Assembly (NCBI RefSeq): GCF_019320115.1
Contig: NC_089591.1
Location: forward strand, 19,632,502 to 19,696,501
Length of the DNA: 64,000 nt
Reading direction: 5' to 3'
Source: Miscanthus floridulus
Taxonomy: Eukaryota; Streptophyta; Magnoliopsida; Poales; Poaceae
Below, piece after piece: positions 23,797 through 36,044 of this stretch. Made by a program: the position numbers and the translations under genes. Within the stretch, counting starts at the first letter, position 1. Each line of letters begins with the position of its first letter. Below the pieces are notes generated by a model. It was not told the DNA's origin and made no database searches. It worked only from the letters and a program-made list of their open reading frames with translations.

Positions 23797-26700
23797 GTGA
23801 ATTTCATGGATGCTGAGCAGATATTGCAAAAGGAATCAGTGATGGCTGGTATGTTCACCATTGATTCCCATCCAGCTTATGTGTTATTTAATTATGGTGC
23901 ATCACATTCATTTATGAGCATGGGATTTGTAGACCGGCACAACATACCTCTTATGGCCATACCGTATGCCTATAGAATTCGTACTTTGGGTGCATAGATG
24001 TGCATCAATACTCAGATAGACACAGTGAGTTTGGTATTAGCCACCCACACTTACCGCCTACAGTTCATGGTACTGCCTGGGCAAGGCATTGATGCAATTC
24101 TTGGAATAAACTGGTTGCGGGTGTATGGGGTAGTCTTGGATTTGAAGCAAAGAATTATCGAGTTATGGCTTCCTTCTTCTGAGGATAGGATGTCTCTTCT
24201 TGTAGCCTCAGATCCAGTCTTACCTATTGCTGCTTATGCTGAAACCTCTCCTGATCTTACCTCTATTCTGGTAGTATGTGAGTTCTCGGATGTTTTTCCT
24301 AAAGATCTACTTGGGTTGCCACCAGACAGAGAGGTGGAATTCTCCATTGAGCTAGAGCCTAGTACTACTCCTATCTCCCGACGCTCATGCCGCATGGCTC
24401 CGAAGGAGTTGGCTGAAATAAAGAAGCAGTTGGAAGAATTGATGGAAAAAGGCTTCATCCATCCTAGCTCTTCACCATGGGGTTGTCCAACCATTTTTGT
24501 GAAGAAGGACGATACCCTGCGGATGTGTGTGAATTATCGCCCTCTTAATGCAGTAATAATTAATAACAAGTATCCTTTGCCCCATATAGATACTTTGTTC
24601 GATCATCTAGCTAGTGCCAAGGTGTTCTCTAAGATTGACCTTCGTTCAAGCTATCATCAGATCAAGATTAGACCACAAGACATACCAAAGACAGCTTTTT
24701 CTACTAGGTATGGGTTGTATGAGTACCTAGTAATGTCTTTTTGGTCTCACCAATGCTCCTGCCTTCTTCATGTACCTGATGAATTCAATTTTTATGCCGG
24801 AGCTAGACAAGTTTGTTGTAGTATTCATTGATGATATCCTGATATATTCCAAGAACGATGAAGAGCATGCCCAACACCTTTGGATTGTACTGGCTTGATT
24901 GAGGGAACACAAGATGTATGCTAAATTCAGCAAGTGTGAGTTCTGGTTAGATCGAGTGTAGTTTCTGGGGCATGTGTTGACACCTGATGGCATTTCTATA
25001 GATCCTAGCAAGGTGCAAGATGTGCTGAATTGGAAGTCTCCCAAGTCTATGCTCTAGATTCATCAGTTCCTTGGTCTAGCTAGGTACTATCGGTGTTTCG
25101 TTCTAGACTTCTCTAAAATAGCTCAACCGATGACCAAGTTGCTCCAAAAAGAAGCCAAGTTTGATTGGAGCCTAGCCTGTGAAGAAGCCTTCCAAGCTTT
25201 GAAGACATTTCTGACCATTGCTCCTGTGTTGGCCCAACCAGATATTGACAGGCCTTTTGATGTATATTGTGATACCTCGAAGATGGGGTTGGGATGTGTG
25301 CTTATGCAGGATGGGCGTGTGATAGCTTATGCTTCGCGCTAACTGAAAAAGCACGAAGTGAATTACCCCACTCATGATTTAGAGCTGGCTACTGTGGTCC
25401 ATGCTCTAAAATTTTGGAGGCATTACTTGTTGGGCAACAAAGTACATATTTTTACCGATCATAAGAGCCTCAAGTATATTTTCACCTAGTCTAAGTTCAA
25501 TATGAGGCAAAGGAGATGGTTAGAATTGATTAAGGATTATAACTTGGAGGTACATTATCACCCAAGAAAGGCCAATGTAGTGGCTGATGCTTTGAGCCGA
25601 AAGTCACATCAGGTTGAAGAAGCACCTTTGTCTCTCAACCATGCAGAGATGCTGGCTCACATTGCCTTGACCTCAGAATTGCTGGAGCAGATTATTCTAG
25701 AGCAGAGGCAAGACACTGAAGAAATCCCTTCTATCAAGAAATTGATTGCCGAAGGGCATGGTCCCTACTTTAGTATTGATGAGCAAGGAGTAGTGAGATA
25801 CAAAGAGAGATTGGTGGTTCCTTCAAATGAGGAGTTGAGAAGGAAGATTTTGAATGAAGCCCATCATTCAAAGTTGTCTATCCATCCTGGCAGCAACAAG
25901 ATGTATCATGATTTGCGCCATTTGTACTGGTGGTCCAACATGAAGTAGGACATCACTCAGTACGTCATGGAGTGCGATACTTGTGGGAGAGTTAAAGCAG
26001 ATCATATGCGTACTCTGAGATATTTACAGCCCTTGCCCATTCCTATTTGGAAATGGGAAGATATCTCCATAGACTTTGTGGTGGGTTTGCCCCGCACATC
26101 CAAGGGCTATGATTCTATTTAGGTCATTGTGGACTGTCTCACTAAGTCTACTCATTTTATCCCAGTGGACACTAAATATACAACCAAGAAATATGTCGAG
26201 ATACATTTTGATCAGATTGTGACCCTACACGGAGTTCCCCTTACTATCGTCTCTGATAGAGGGTCAGTTTTTGTCTCTCGTTTCTAGAAGCAACTACAGC
26301 AATGTCTTGGTACTCATCTCCTCAGAAGCTCAGCCTATCATCCACAAATTGATGGTCAAACTAAAAGGGTGAATTAGGTGCTCGAGGATATGCTGAGAGC
26401 TTGTGCCATTTCTTTTCCTGAGAAGTGGGATGGATGCTTGAAGTTAGCTGAATTTTCTTACAATAATAGCTACCAAGAGAGCATCTGCATGGTACCATTT
26501 GAAGCTCTATATGGCAAGAAGTGTAGGACACCACTCAACTAGGTTGAAGTGGGAGACCGTGGATACTTTGGGCTGGATTTCATCAAAGAGGCTAGAGAGC
26601 AAGTCGTTATTATTCAAAGTCATTTGAAGGTAGTTCAGAGTCGATAGAAAACCTATACAAACAAGCGAAGAAGGCCCTTGTAGTTTGCAGTTGGAGATTA

Positions 26701-27120
26701 TGTGTATCTCAAGGTGTCTCCTATGAGAGGGGTGCATCGGTTTGGTATCTATAGCAAGCTAGCCCCTCGATATGTGGGTCCTTACAAGGTTTTAGCATAG
26801 TGTGGTCCAGTTGCTTATCATCTCCAGCTTCCTAATATTTTATCTATGGTACATAATGTGTTTCATGTATCGTAATTGAAGAAATGTTTGCGGGTTCCTA
26901 ATGAAGCTGTGGAAATTAAAGGACTTCCACTCTAGCCTGATTTGACTTACGTTGAGCACCCTATCAAGATATTGGATGAAAAGGAAAGAGTGACCAGAAA
27001 CAATATGGTGAAGTTCTACAAGGTGCAGTGGCAAAACCACTCCGAGGATGAGGCCACGTGGGAACAAGAGAGCTACATATTAAAGCATTACACCCATGTT
27101 CTCTCTAGTTCTGATGTGTA
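23797..27120 (+). pseudogene. pol of the chromovirus: protease, RT, RNase H, integrase, chromodomain; broken
   Basis: Protease (23797-24160) has FNYGASHSF where related elements have D-S-G-A, so the catalytic Asp is lost. RT spans about 24270-24980: [29 protein letters not shown] and FIDDILIYS are visible, with a one-base shift near 24740. RNase H covers 25150-25600 ([30 protein letters not shown]). The integrase region follows, with [15 protein letters not shown], the zinc-binding residues and the core. The chromodomain is near 26940-27110 (KVQWQNHSEDEATWEQE). At least a dozen stops interrupt it, nearly all TAG. Confidence 0.85.
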
Positions 27121-27192
27121 GTTGTTACATTGAAATGTATTTCCTATCTCCTTTCCCACACTAGTCACATAAAATCTCGGGTCGAGATTTTG

Positions 27193-27206
27193 TTTTAGGG
27201 GGGTAG
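27193..27206 (+). other. Polypurine tract of the chromovirus
   Basis: TTTTAGGGGGGTAG lies directly before the 3' LTR start (27210). Such a tract primes plus-strand DNA synthesis in LTR elements. Confidence 0.75.
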
Positions 27207-27209
27207 ATT

Positions 27210-30200
27210 TATAATACCCTCAGTGTTACACTGTATAGTCTTTTGCTAAAACACTGCATGAGCATCATACTTATGTGTAAATGTGTGTAATATAGGGTAT
27301 AAAGCAATCTACAGAACTTGAAACGTTCATCGAAAACACGAAACGAATGTTATATTTCATGTCGCATTGTGTCACTTAGGGTTCTAGATGAATTTTTATT
27401 GAACAAAAATGCTATAGAACACATACCCGACACTTTAATAAAGTTTGTAGTACAAACTTCATAGGTGGTGATGAAATACTTGTGGTCGAGAACGGGGATC
27501 GCTAGATAGCTTGGAAATCGGAGTTGACACGAATCCGAACGAAGACTTAGTCATTTTTCTTAAGTTGGAAAATGGTTCGACGAAGCTTAGTTCGACAATT
27601 TTTATAGGAGGATCAGGCTAAGTAGTGGCATGGGTTTAGGGTTTGTTTTAGTAGTTTGACATGCCATCTTGAGCGTAAAATAGTTGGTTTAGCGATTGAA
27701 GCCTTGAGGTGGGTTTGTGGGACACTTTAAAAAGCGTGTAAGGCACATTCCCGAGCGAGTGCTGTGTTTGGCCACAATCACTAGGCTGCAGTTTGGCTCA
27801 TCGCCATGGCTGCCTCGCCTAGGTGCACTCCTACCCCACCACTGTCGTGCCTTGACGTGCACCCCGCACCACCACTGCCGCGCTCGTGCAAGCACACACA
27901 CGCACGTGTGCAGCCGCACGGACCCACACCACCGTTGACGCGCACTGGCATGCGAAGCATGCACGAGCACGCCATGCCACCACCGCCATCGCCGTGGGTC
28001 CGCTGCTCTAGCCAGCTATTGTAGCCGCTTCACCATGTCACTGACCCCGCGCATCGTGCCACTACGCTGCTGCTAGCCACGACCGCTTGTGCAAAGTCGC
28101 CGCATGCGCTCTGCCACGCCATCGCGTCTGCCTACCGCCTTGCGCTCGCCTATGCGGTGCCATGAGCACATGGCCACATTTGGCATTGCTCGCACGTCGC
28201 CTTGCCTTGTCTGCCTTGCCATCACGTCAGTGCTCGATGATGCTGCGCTGCTGTCTCCTTTGACCGGCACCATGCCACTGCGGCGTGCAGAGCCGAGCCA
28301 CCGTTGTCAGTTCGTAAATTGTGGCCATGCGACCCACCGTCCAAAACATGTTGGCCATTTCCCCATCGCCCTGTAGCCATACACGATTGTGCACCGAAGT
28401 GATAGCCATGTCCCGCCACGGCAGCGACGAGCCACGCCATGCCTGTCTTCCCTGTTTCTTTGGCGCCATGGTCGCCGGACCCGCTCCTCTAAATTCGCTG
28501 TAGTGGAGCCACCTCAGTTCAATTAAACCTGTCCACAACTTCGTTGTGTACCCAGCCAACCACCCAACCCCACCTTGCAGCGAGCCTCGCTGTGCTAAGC
28601 CCCAATTTGGAGTTGTTGTTCCGCTGGGTCAATAAGACATGTCGGTCTACGTCGCAGGCAAGCTCCTTATCAAGTGCAGCTCGTGTCAATTACTTGCACC
28701 GCTAGCTTTGCCTCCACCTGCTAATCATCCTGCGCACCTTTACCAAATCGCTACCACCGTCTAGCCTCCCTTGATGCAGCCTTGCCACCACCGTGTGCCA
28801 CCGCACTGTCCGTGCACACGCGGCCAGCTCGGCTCGGTCCATCTCCGATCAATCCACCACATCTGGTATGTTCGAGGTGAGTCGCCGATGCCCATCCTTG
28901 AGCTCGTTCACATTGTCTATGCCTTGGCTCACGGGAACGTGGTCGCTGTTGCAGGAAGGAGTCCGCCGTCGTGGAGGGAGCTCGGGACAGCACCTCCGTT
29001 CGCCGCGTCACCGCCCATCACTTCAGGTTTACACCTAGGTGAGCATCGGCTCGCATTTGGGGGTGGGGAGGGACCGGTCTGGCCGGTGTAATCGTCCTGT
29101 GCCAGCACTGCCGCACCGGTGCGCTCACGCGGGTGCCGAGGGTGTCGCCATTGCGAAGACAGCTTATTCCAAGGGTTTATCTATAAAGTAGCCGACTGTA
29201 GGAATAGTGTTGTGGGTCTCAGAATGATTCGTCGGTAGGTCAAGGTCATTTTTGTAAAACAGTCAAAGCGCGCGGGCCTCCCCATCGTGGGCCGCCGTAG
29301 CGCGGATGGGCCACGCCGGTGCATCACGTGCACGCATGCATTTGCGCCGGTCTGGGCTGAGCCGTCACACTCTGGGCCACGCGGTGGAATTTAGTTTTCC
29401 ATTTTCCAATGAATTAATAAATGTTTATCTAATTTAGTTGTGAGCTGAACTTTGAAAAATGATGGTAAATTCTGTAGATGTCCAAAAATAGTGAAACAAA
29501 ATTTGTTAGGTTTACAAAAATGCTAGCTATCTGTTAGTGTAGTTAGTTAAAGTTAGCTGTGATCATGATAGGTTCGTAAATTCAAATTAGAGAGCTTAGT
29601 ATTATGTAGATTAATATTTGTAGGAATTATTGTGGCAAATGGATGATAGATTTAGTCATGAAGTTTTTACAGTAGGTTCATTAGATTATTATATACTCAC
29701 TGTAAATTTTGTAGCACTAGAGTAGGTTGATAAATAGAATAGCTAGTACCCTTATTTTATTATATATAGAGTAAATCGGTATTAAGAGTAAGAATACCTT
29801 TAGTTGCTAAGATAATAAATGTCATGCTTCATACTTGTTAGTGGCAACAGTAGGTAACTTAGCACCTTTGTCGGTAGGACTAGCTTAGTAGCTTGATAGA
29901 TGTATTTTTATTTTGAGAGTTGTTGTGCCGTATTACTAAGTGTTGCATCATCATTTCATGCATGTAGATCACGAGTTGGTAGAGTTCGTGCCCGTGGACG
30001 AACAGGATTACAAAGAGGTTATTAAAGAGTATGAGGAGGAGATCCTCGTATAGGAGGGAGCCCTAGAGCCTTTTGGTGCTAACTTTACTGACCCACCGTC
30101 TTCCCAAGGCAAGCCCCGGTGCATAACCCGTATTTTTAATGATCACTGAATATATATATGATGTGCATTTATGTTATAGGTATTTTATGGAAACTACATG

Positions 30201-31835
30201 CATAAATATATCTACCTATGAGTCCTACTAGTATAGGTCGAGTAGCTGCTATGCTTAGGATTTTGGAAGCGTGAGTAACCTGCCGTTACTCACAATAGGT
30301 GATAATTATGATCACTCATGATAAAATGTCGAAAGGAAAAGTGGTGACCGGGCAGGGATATGGTTTGGGTACTGGTGGGTGTAAGAGGTTGTGTCCTACG
30401 GCCAATAGGGCATAGCTTGGTTACACTTTTTCTCTGTCTGTGTCGGTTAAGGACCGGCCATTGCATAAGTCTCGAGGCAAGTCATAGATTTATTATCCCG
30501 AGCACATATTTGGGTATGGGCGTAGGGAAGACTTGCTGCTCTCTTATTGTGGGTTTCGGCTCTTTCCGGACCGACTAATTGGAGGTAGGGATGGTGGAGG
30601 TCCTTGCACCGCACTAAGTCCGCGACTTAGAAGCGGGGGCTTGGAGTCCAAGTTTGGACGGGGACTTGGACCCCATGATAGGAGGTATCGATAAAAGATG
30701 CCCAGCAGTCCTCCGAGGGGTATCCCACGAAGGTAGATTGATCGGTGGAGGTGCGCGTGATAGGAACCGGATGGTGACACAAGGCGTAGAGACAACGATT
30801 TAGACAGGTTCGGGCCGTCTGATCGACGTAATACCCTACGTCATGTGTCTTTGGTGTATTGTATTGAGATGCATTAGATGTCGACTAGGGGACCCTTGCC
30901 TCTCCTTATATACTCTGGAGGGGTAGGGTTACAAGAAAAATATCCTATTTGGTACTATACAATATCTTGCAGTGCACGTCGACCAGTGCCATGCATGCCT
31001 TGATCTTGTGGGCTAGGTCACCTCTGATGGTACGGTCCATGTCTTGTCTTATGGATACCAGGGGTCATAGCCCCACAGGAGGGTGATGGGTTGGTCCTGC
31101 TTGTGCCTGGGGTACAAGCGGGGCATGTATTTTCGGGGTACCCAGTTGGGGGCATTGATTTGCAAATCACCGGGCAATCCGGTACGGCTTGTTTTGGGTC
31201 TAGCACCATAGTAAGAACTGAAAGATGGAAGGTGAGGAAATGGAACTGATTGCTCAACTCTTACTTGAAAGTAGAACAGGTGCTTACATAGAATGGCTAG
31301 CTAATAAATTAATACAACTATTAATAATAACATAAATATAGACTCACTATTAGTATTGCTTTCTGCAAAAAGGAAACCAGCAAACCATAAAGCTTTGCAT
31401 ATCCCTTGGAGTCGAGAAAATATTCCCCCTAGTCAGATAAGTCTTGCGAGTACATTGTGTACTCAGGGTTTATTTACCCCTGTTGCAGGTAATGCTCGAG
31501 GAGTACCATTGTGTGAAGGATTCTTCTGGTGGGCACAAATAGATCCTTGTTCATTATCGCTAGATGTTTATTTTTAATTCCACTATTTAATATTCCGCAC
31601 TCTGACATTTGGCAGTGTAATAATGAATTTCTAAGAACTCTGGATGTATGAAATGTATTAAGTATTGTAACTCGTTCTCATTATTGGATCCTTGGGGAAA
31701 AATGTGGATTTTTCGGGTTCTCCCTTGGGGTGTGCCCAACGGATACCACCCGTTGTAGCTTGCTTTCAGAGTGCTTAGTGTCTGGTGGAAGACGAGCGCC
31801 TCTGTAAGTGTGCTATTTCGGGCGATTCTGCCACA
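27210..31835 (+). repeat. 3' LTR of the chromovirus (4626 bp)
   Basis: It begins TATAATACCCTCAG and ends CTGCCACA, matching the 5' LTR throughout. It is longer for two reasons: it keeps about 610 bp (28671-29279) that the 5' LTR lacks, and it carries an inserted element at 30685-31076. Without these the two LTRs are nearly equal in length. Confidence 0.9.
30685..31076 (+). mobile_element. 392-bp LTR-like insertion inside the 3' LTR, TSD AGGAG
   Basis: This block is absent from the 5' LTR, where the flanks are joined. AGGAG occurs on both sides (30680-30684 and 31077-31081), as expected for a 5-bp target duplication. Inside are a TATA-like TTATATACTCTGG and a segment of the GTAATACCCTACGTC type that is common in grass gypsy LTRs. 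A solo LTR is the simplest reading, though the ends are not the usual TG/CA. Confidence 0.7.
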
Positions 31836-31840
31836 GAATA

Positions 31841-32740
31841 TAAGCACCCAATCTTGAAGAACGAGCACCTCGCAAACTTGAAGCACCCCCAATCAAGTAT
31901 GGAGCCCCTGAACAAGAGAGAACCAGATGATTACAGATCTTCTTTAACACAAGATCTGCAAGAAGATCTATAATCATCACGGTCAAGCTCCTATTCAGCA
32001 GGAGCACCTCGCTAAGGATGGAGAAGGAGCACCTCGCAAAACTTGCACCTGCATCTCAGTGAGGTTCTTTATATTCTATAATCTTGCTACCTCTTAGCGT
32101 CAAGGGATGCAGATCTACATCTCGATGCTAAGGGGTAGCAAGGTTATGAAATCTAAAGCATCCAATCTTGAAGGCCTTCTCCAAACACCCTATGAGGTGC
32201 TTTATCTCTATCTTGCACCTCTCACGGCCAGGAGGAGGCCGTAAGAGATGCAAGGATGAAGACAAAGCATTTCTTAGCGATGAGGAAAGATATAGTAGCT
32301 CACGAGTATATTGATTCAAGAGTGTGTGCAATGAGCCCAAGAGGTGCATCCAGACCCTGATTAAATAAGCGAACCTTGAAGATGGAGAAGTGCAAGTAAT
32401 GGTGATGCAACTATGGTGTGGGTAGATGGGAAATAACTCATGCTGACTTTACCACCGAAAGACCAAACAGTCGTGGAGGGTTGGTGGCCATAACACGTAT
32501 CCCAGTCAGCTCTACTTTTCATACAACTAAGAAAATACCACTGCCACATCTATTGTTAACCCGTTGATGGTAGAAGTTTCAACTGTTGATTTCCTTCCTC
32601 AGGAGGCCTCGCTATCGGTCCAACCGACAGTGGAAGTATAACACCGTTGCTTCTATCGCTACGGCAGTGAAAGTGGCAACATTGATAAATCAATCTATAG
32701 TAGTGTCGGTAGGGTCACACCTAGGGAGTGATGCATTAAG
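31841..32740. repeat. Right part of the split repeat: hairpins and CACTA-like subterminal motifs
   Basis: Two hairpins related to those at 18.3 kb are visible: CTTGCTACCTCTTAGCGTC with GATGCTAAGGGGTAGCAAG (32084-32142), and CTCTCACGGCC with GGCCGTAAGAG (32213-32256). 32600-32720 contains CGCTATCGGTCCAACCGACAG and ACGGCAGTGA motifs typical of CACTA ends. No gene is seen. The retroelement at 18440-31835 divides this repeat. Confidence 0.5.
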
Positions 32741-33370
32741 ACAAAGGACTCCCCTAGGCCTGTGGAGTTGGGGCTCGGGGCCTGCTCATCAGTTCCTTAG
32801 GGTAGGGGGAAGATCCTTGCATATCAAGGAAGCCTAGGGAAGGCTCACCTAGGGAAGGCCCTATCATGTCAGGGAGTGTTGTGACATGGTCGCCCCCTTC
32901 TATATGATAAAGAAGGCCTCGACAGTGCCAAGGCAAAGGAGACTGAAGCCCAAAACAAGAAGCCCTAGGTTAAAGTCCTTCTGTGTTTGTACCCTCATGT
33001 CCTCCTCAGTATATAAGGGGAGGCATGGGCTCTTGTAAAAGTGATAAGAAGATCAAGAGGCTAATCGACGACCAACCAAGAACCTTATGATAGCACCTCA
33101 CAATCCCCTACCTATCTCTCTCTTGATTTCTCCATTGTAAGAACCCTCGATTGGGCATTCCTAATATGAAGAACACTATATTGCTGGACGTAGGGCTCAC
33201 AAGCCCGAACCAGGATATATCGTCTGTGTCACTAAGTGTTTTGAGTGTCCGAGCCACTGAGATCCACACACCGACCTTCGACGAACAACACAATGTTTGT
33301 CGTGGTTCTGAACCCATGACAATGACAATAGAGGATGACAAGTTCAAAGAAGGCTGGGAGGAGGAGGATG
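32740..33370 (+). repeat. LTR-like fragment, probably gypsy
   Basis: A TATA box (AGTATATAAGGGGAG near 33008) is followed by an R/U5-like stretch containing GACGTAGGGCTCACAAGCCC, common in grass gypsy LTRs. No primer site or coding sequence follows, and the ends are unresolved. It is probably a solo or truncated LTR. Confidence 0.5.
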
Positions 33371-33379
33371 CATAATGGC

Positions 33380-35180
33380 AGAGATGCTAAGGGTGTCCAT
33401 GATGGTGTGATCTAGTCACGACAAGGGATGGGAGACTGGAAGCAAAAGGGAGGGTGGGATGTCACCTAACAAGTGGGTCCAAGTGCCATATAGAATGATC
33501 GATTGTGCTTCTTTTGGCTGTAGTTACAACAGTTGTTGCAAAAAAAAACAAATATCATTTACTGTAGAAAGCACGGCATGCATGTAGTAGCAGTTGTAGT
33601 CACAACCCAAAGAAGGGCAGCCAATCAGGACGCTAATGTTAAGATTTGCCAACGTGGACTACCAACTCATCAAAACTTCTTTAGCATCTTAATACACCGT
33701 GTGTTAGCTTTAGAGGGGTTGTTTTCTCTGATTTGGGGTTTTCAAGAAACTGAAGACCTCTATTCTAGCTTTCACATTTTAAGTTGTAAATTTTCAGATT
33801 CGCTTATTCATCCCCTCTAGGCGATATCCTCGGTCTTTCAATCATGCTATATGTTGAGCTTTTGGTGTGATTTTAACATGCAAAGGGCCTAATTAGAGTA
33901 AGAGCATTTCGTGGAGTGGGTACACGAGGAACGGGGATGGTAGCACATCCCCGCGAACCCAACATGAACTAATTTTATTCTATTTTTTCAATCCCCATGG
34001 GGGCCAATAGGCCCTGTCTTTTTCCCTATCTCCTAATAGAGGAATTCACCATCTGGAATTGGGACCAGGGGCTCCATTGCCATCTCTATTTATGTCCTTA
34101 GAGCATCTCTCGACAATTTGTAAACCCACTCCCAATCTTGTTTTTTTTCATATGATGGAAAAAAGTTCACTCCGACAATTCTTATCCTAACTTCCAATCT
34201 ATCTGCACATAGGAAAACAAAGGCATCCACACACAACCCCTATCGGTGTTCGCAACCTTGGTACTATTTTTTCCTTTGTGCTCGCCATTGCCCATGAATG
34301 CCGCCTCTGCTAGAAGGTTTACCATAATTGAATCTATGACCACTATTTTTAGATATGAAAATATCAAGAGATAAAGTAGTTACTGGAGATTCGTTTGGGA
34401 GGTTTTGAGTGTTAGTTACGGTGACGGGATAGCCGACCACGAGTCGATCATTGTTGTCTAGAGGTTTTCTGAAATTGGATCTTCGACTATTATTTTTAGA
34501 TTTGAGAATATTAAGAGATAGAACAGTTCGTTTTATAGGTTCCACATGTGAGTTAAGATGTCAGTGATGACCGACTATGGTGATGAGTTATTTCATCAAT
34601 GGTCGGTGTCTGATGTGTAGATTTTTTTAGAATGAATAAAATGAAACTGTTGGTGGAATATTTTTCCGCACACAATAGTTCGTAGAAAAGTTGTAAAACC
34701 TGGTTTTGGATTCAATTTTTTAGACATTAATAAAGATTAATACCCACGCAGATGTACGTCTAAAACCTCCCTTCAGTGTTACCCTCACGCGTTTAGAGAC
34801 ACCGTAAGTCCCATTGCTATGCCCCTACTTTCGGTCGTCTCCGCGTCCTTCTCTGCGCCCCACATGCCAGAGGCTTGGTCTCCAGAAACTCTCTTGCTCC
34901 CTTCGTCCCTTCCCTACCGAACCCTCCGCCGCCGCAGTGCGCTTCCTACCTTCCCTCGCTGTCTCCAGGCCACTACGCGGCCGGACGAGCCTCCTCCCTA
35001 CCCGCCCCCATCCGCCCACCCAAGGTGTTGGGTGCCTACATCTAGTGCGCGGGCACACACGCCGCCGCTGTTCGTATGCGTCGTGCTCTTAGAAAAAGAA
35101 TTTGGTATAAGAAGTATTTTTGGGCTACACTAAGGCGGCTTCAGCTTATATAGAGCCCAAACGGATCACGACACACCAAA
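33380..35180. other. Gene-less upstream region with a diverged tandem repeat at 34311-34530
   Basis: A unit of about 147 bp occurs twice (34311-34380 and 34459-34530 are the best-matching cores, both with ACTATTTTTAGAT-type sequence), consistent with a decayed transposon. 34810-35090 is GC-rich with open frames in several phases but no recognisable domain. I see no supported gene in 33.4-35.2 kb. Confidence 0.5.
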
Positions 35181-35183
35181 CTT

Positions 35184-35310
35184 AGGCCATGTTCGTTTGA
35201 CCCCAAAACCAAAGAGATTGAAAAGGATTGAGAGGGATTCAATCCTCTGCAAATCAAAATCCCCTCCTACCTCTCTAAATCTCTCCATCTCAAGGTAAAC
35301 GAACAGGGCC
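35184..35310. mobile_element. MITE, about 127 bp
   Basis: The ends are inverted repeats: GGCCATGTTCGTTTG on the left and the complement of GGCCCTGTTCGTTTAC on the right. There is no coding capacity. Flanks are TTA and TCA, so a 3-bp duplication is possible but imperfect. Confidence 0.7.
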
Positions 35311-35401
35311 TCACGGGGAAGAGCCCCCCCACCTGCCTGGAGCCCTGGACAGCAAAGAGTCCAGAATCCAGCCAACGCACAAGTTCGCCGAGGAAACTTG
35401 T

Positions 35402-35780
35402 TGCTAAGAGCGTGATTGGTTGCAGAGCAAGCTTCGAGCTAGGATGGCTAGGCTGTGCAGGACCAAAGAAGCCAGGTTGAGCTCATGCAAGTGGTCGTGT
35501 TTGGTTGTCTTTTTTGTTGGTTCAGTACGAGATGAGGTTATGTTTGGTTGTACGCATGCATCAAGGTTTTGGGTGTCTAACATATGGGCCCCTGCACCAT
35601 GCGTAAATCAAGTTATCCTGTATGGAGAGGGAAGTGAAAATTGAGAAGACGGAGACATACGGGATGGAAGAGGACAAATGAACGAAAGAATGCAGACGAA
35701 AAGTGCGAGCAAGAAACCAAACATGACCGTACCGGATGGTCTTCGGACGGCGGACGGCGTGAGCCAGGCAACCCATCACG
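35402..35780. other. MITE-like sequence upstream of eRF3, not resolved
   Basis: The stretch starts near GCGTGATTGGTTGCAG and contains several GTTTGGTTG motifs, with ACCAAACATGACC near its right side. Such motifs are common at ends of grass MITEs. I could not fix the boundaries and see no gene. Confidence 0.3.
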
Positions 35781-35787
35781 TCCTAAA

Positions 35788-35921
35788 GGCTTGTTTGCTT
35801 TGAAGACTAGGAATCTTGCCTGGCCCAGGCACCTCACTCAGGCCGTCGATTTCCAGCGCCTGGGGCTGGATCGACCTGCCTGGGCGGGTGCCCCCAGGCC
35901 AGGTCTTCATCCAAACACGCC
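35788..35921. mobile_element. MITE, 134 bp, TSD CTAAA
   Basis: The left end GGCTTGTTTGCTTTGAAGAC and the right end, whose complement reads GGCGTGTTTGGATGAAGAC, form inverted repeats of about 20 bp. CTAAA is present on both sides (35783-35787 and 35922-35926). It lies about 210 bp upstream of the eRF3 start codon and could therefore be close to its promoter. Confidence 0.75.
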
Positions 35922-36044
35922 CTAAAAGCACGCAGGCAGCACGCGCGCAGGACGGCAGCCGCGGGTCACGGCACCCTTCTCATCAGGCATCAGCCACCGC
36001 CCACCCCCCTCACAATCCAAGCAAATCCGCCGAACACAAAAAAA

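Larger units (their letters stand above)
18440..31835 (+). mobile_element. Complete Ty3/gypsy chromovirus (Tekay/Del-like), 13.4 kb, TSD GAATA
   Basis: The element has two LTRs (18440-22093 and 27210-31835), a primer site, gag, protease, RT, RNase H, integrase with a C-terminal chromodomain, and a polypurine tract. The same 5 bases, GAATA, flank it at 18435-18439 and 31836-31840, so both ends are original and it inserted as one unit. LTRs over 3.5 kb with a chromodomain fit the Tekay/Del lineage. Coding frames are full of TAG stops, so it is inactive. Confidence 0.9.

Noticed and set aside
34814..35133. Overlapping open frames of about 90-105 codons on the plus strand and a minus-strand frame in a GC-rich block
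   Set aside because: Composition is Pro/Ser/Arg-rich in all frames, no domain or splice continuity with the eRF3 exons was seen, and GC-rich DNA gives such frames by chance.
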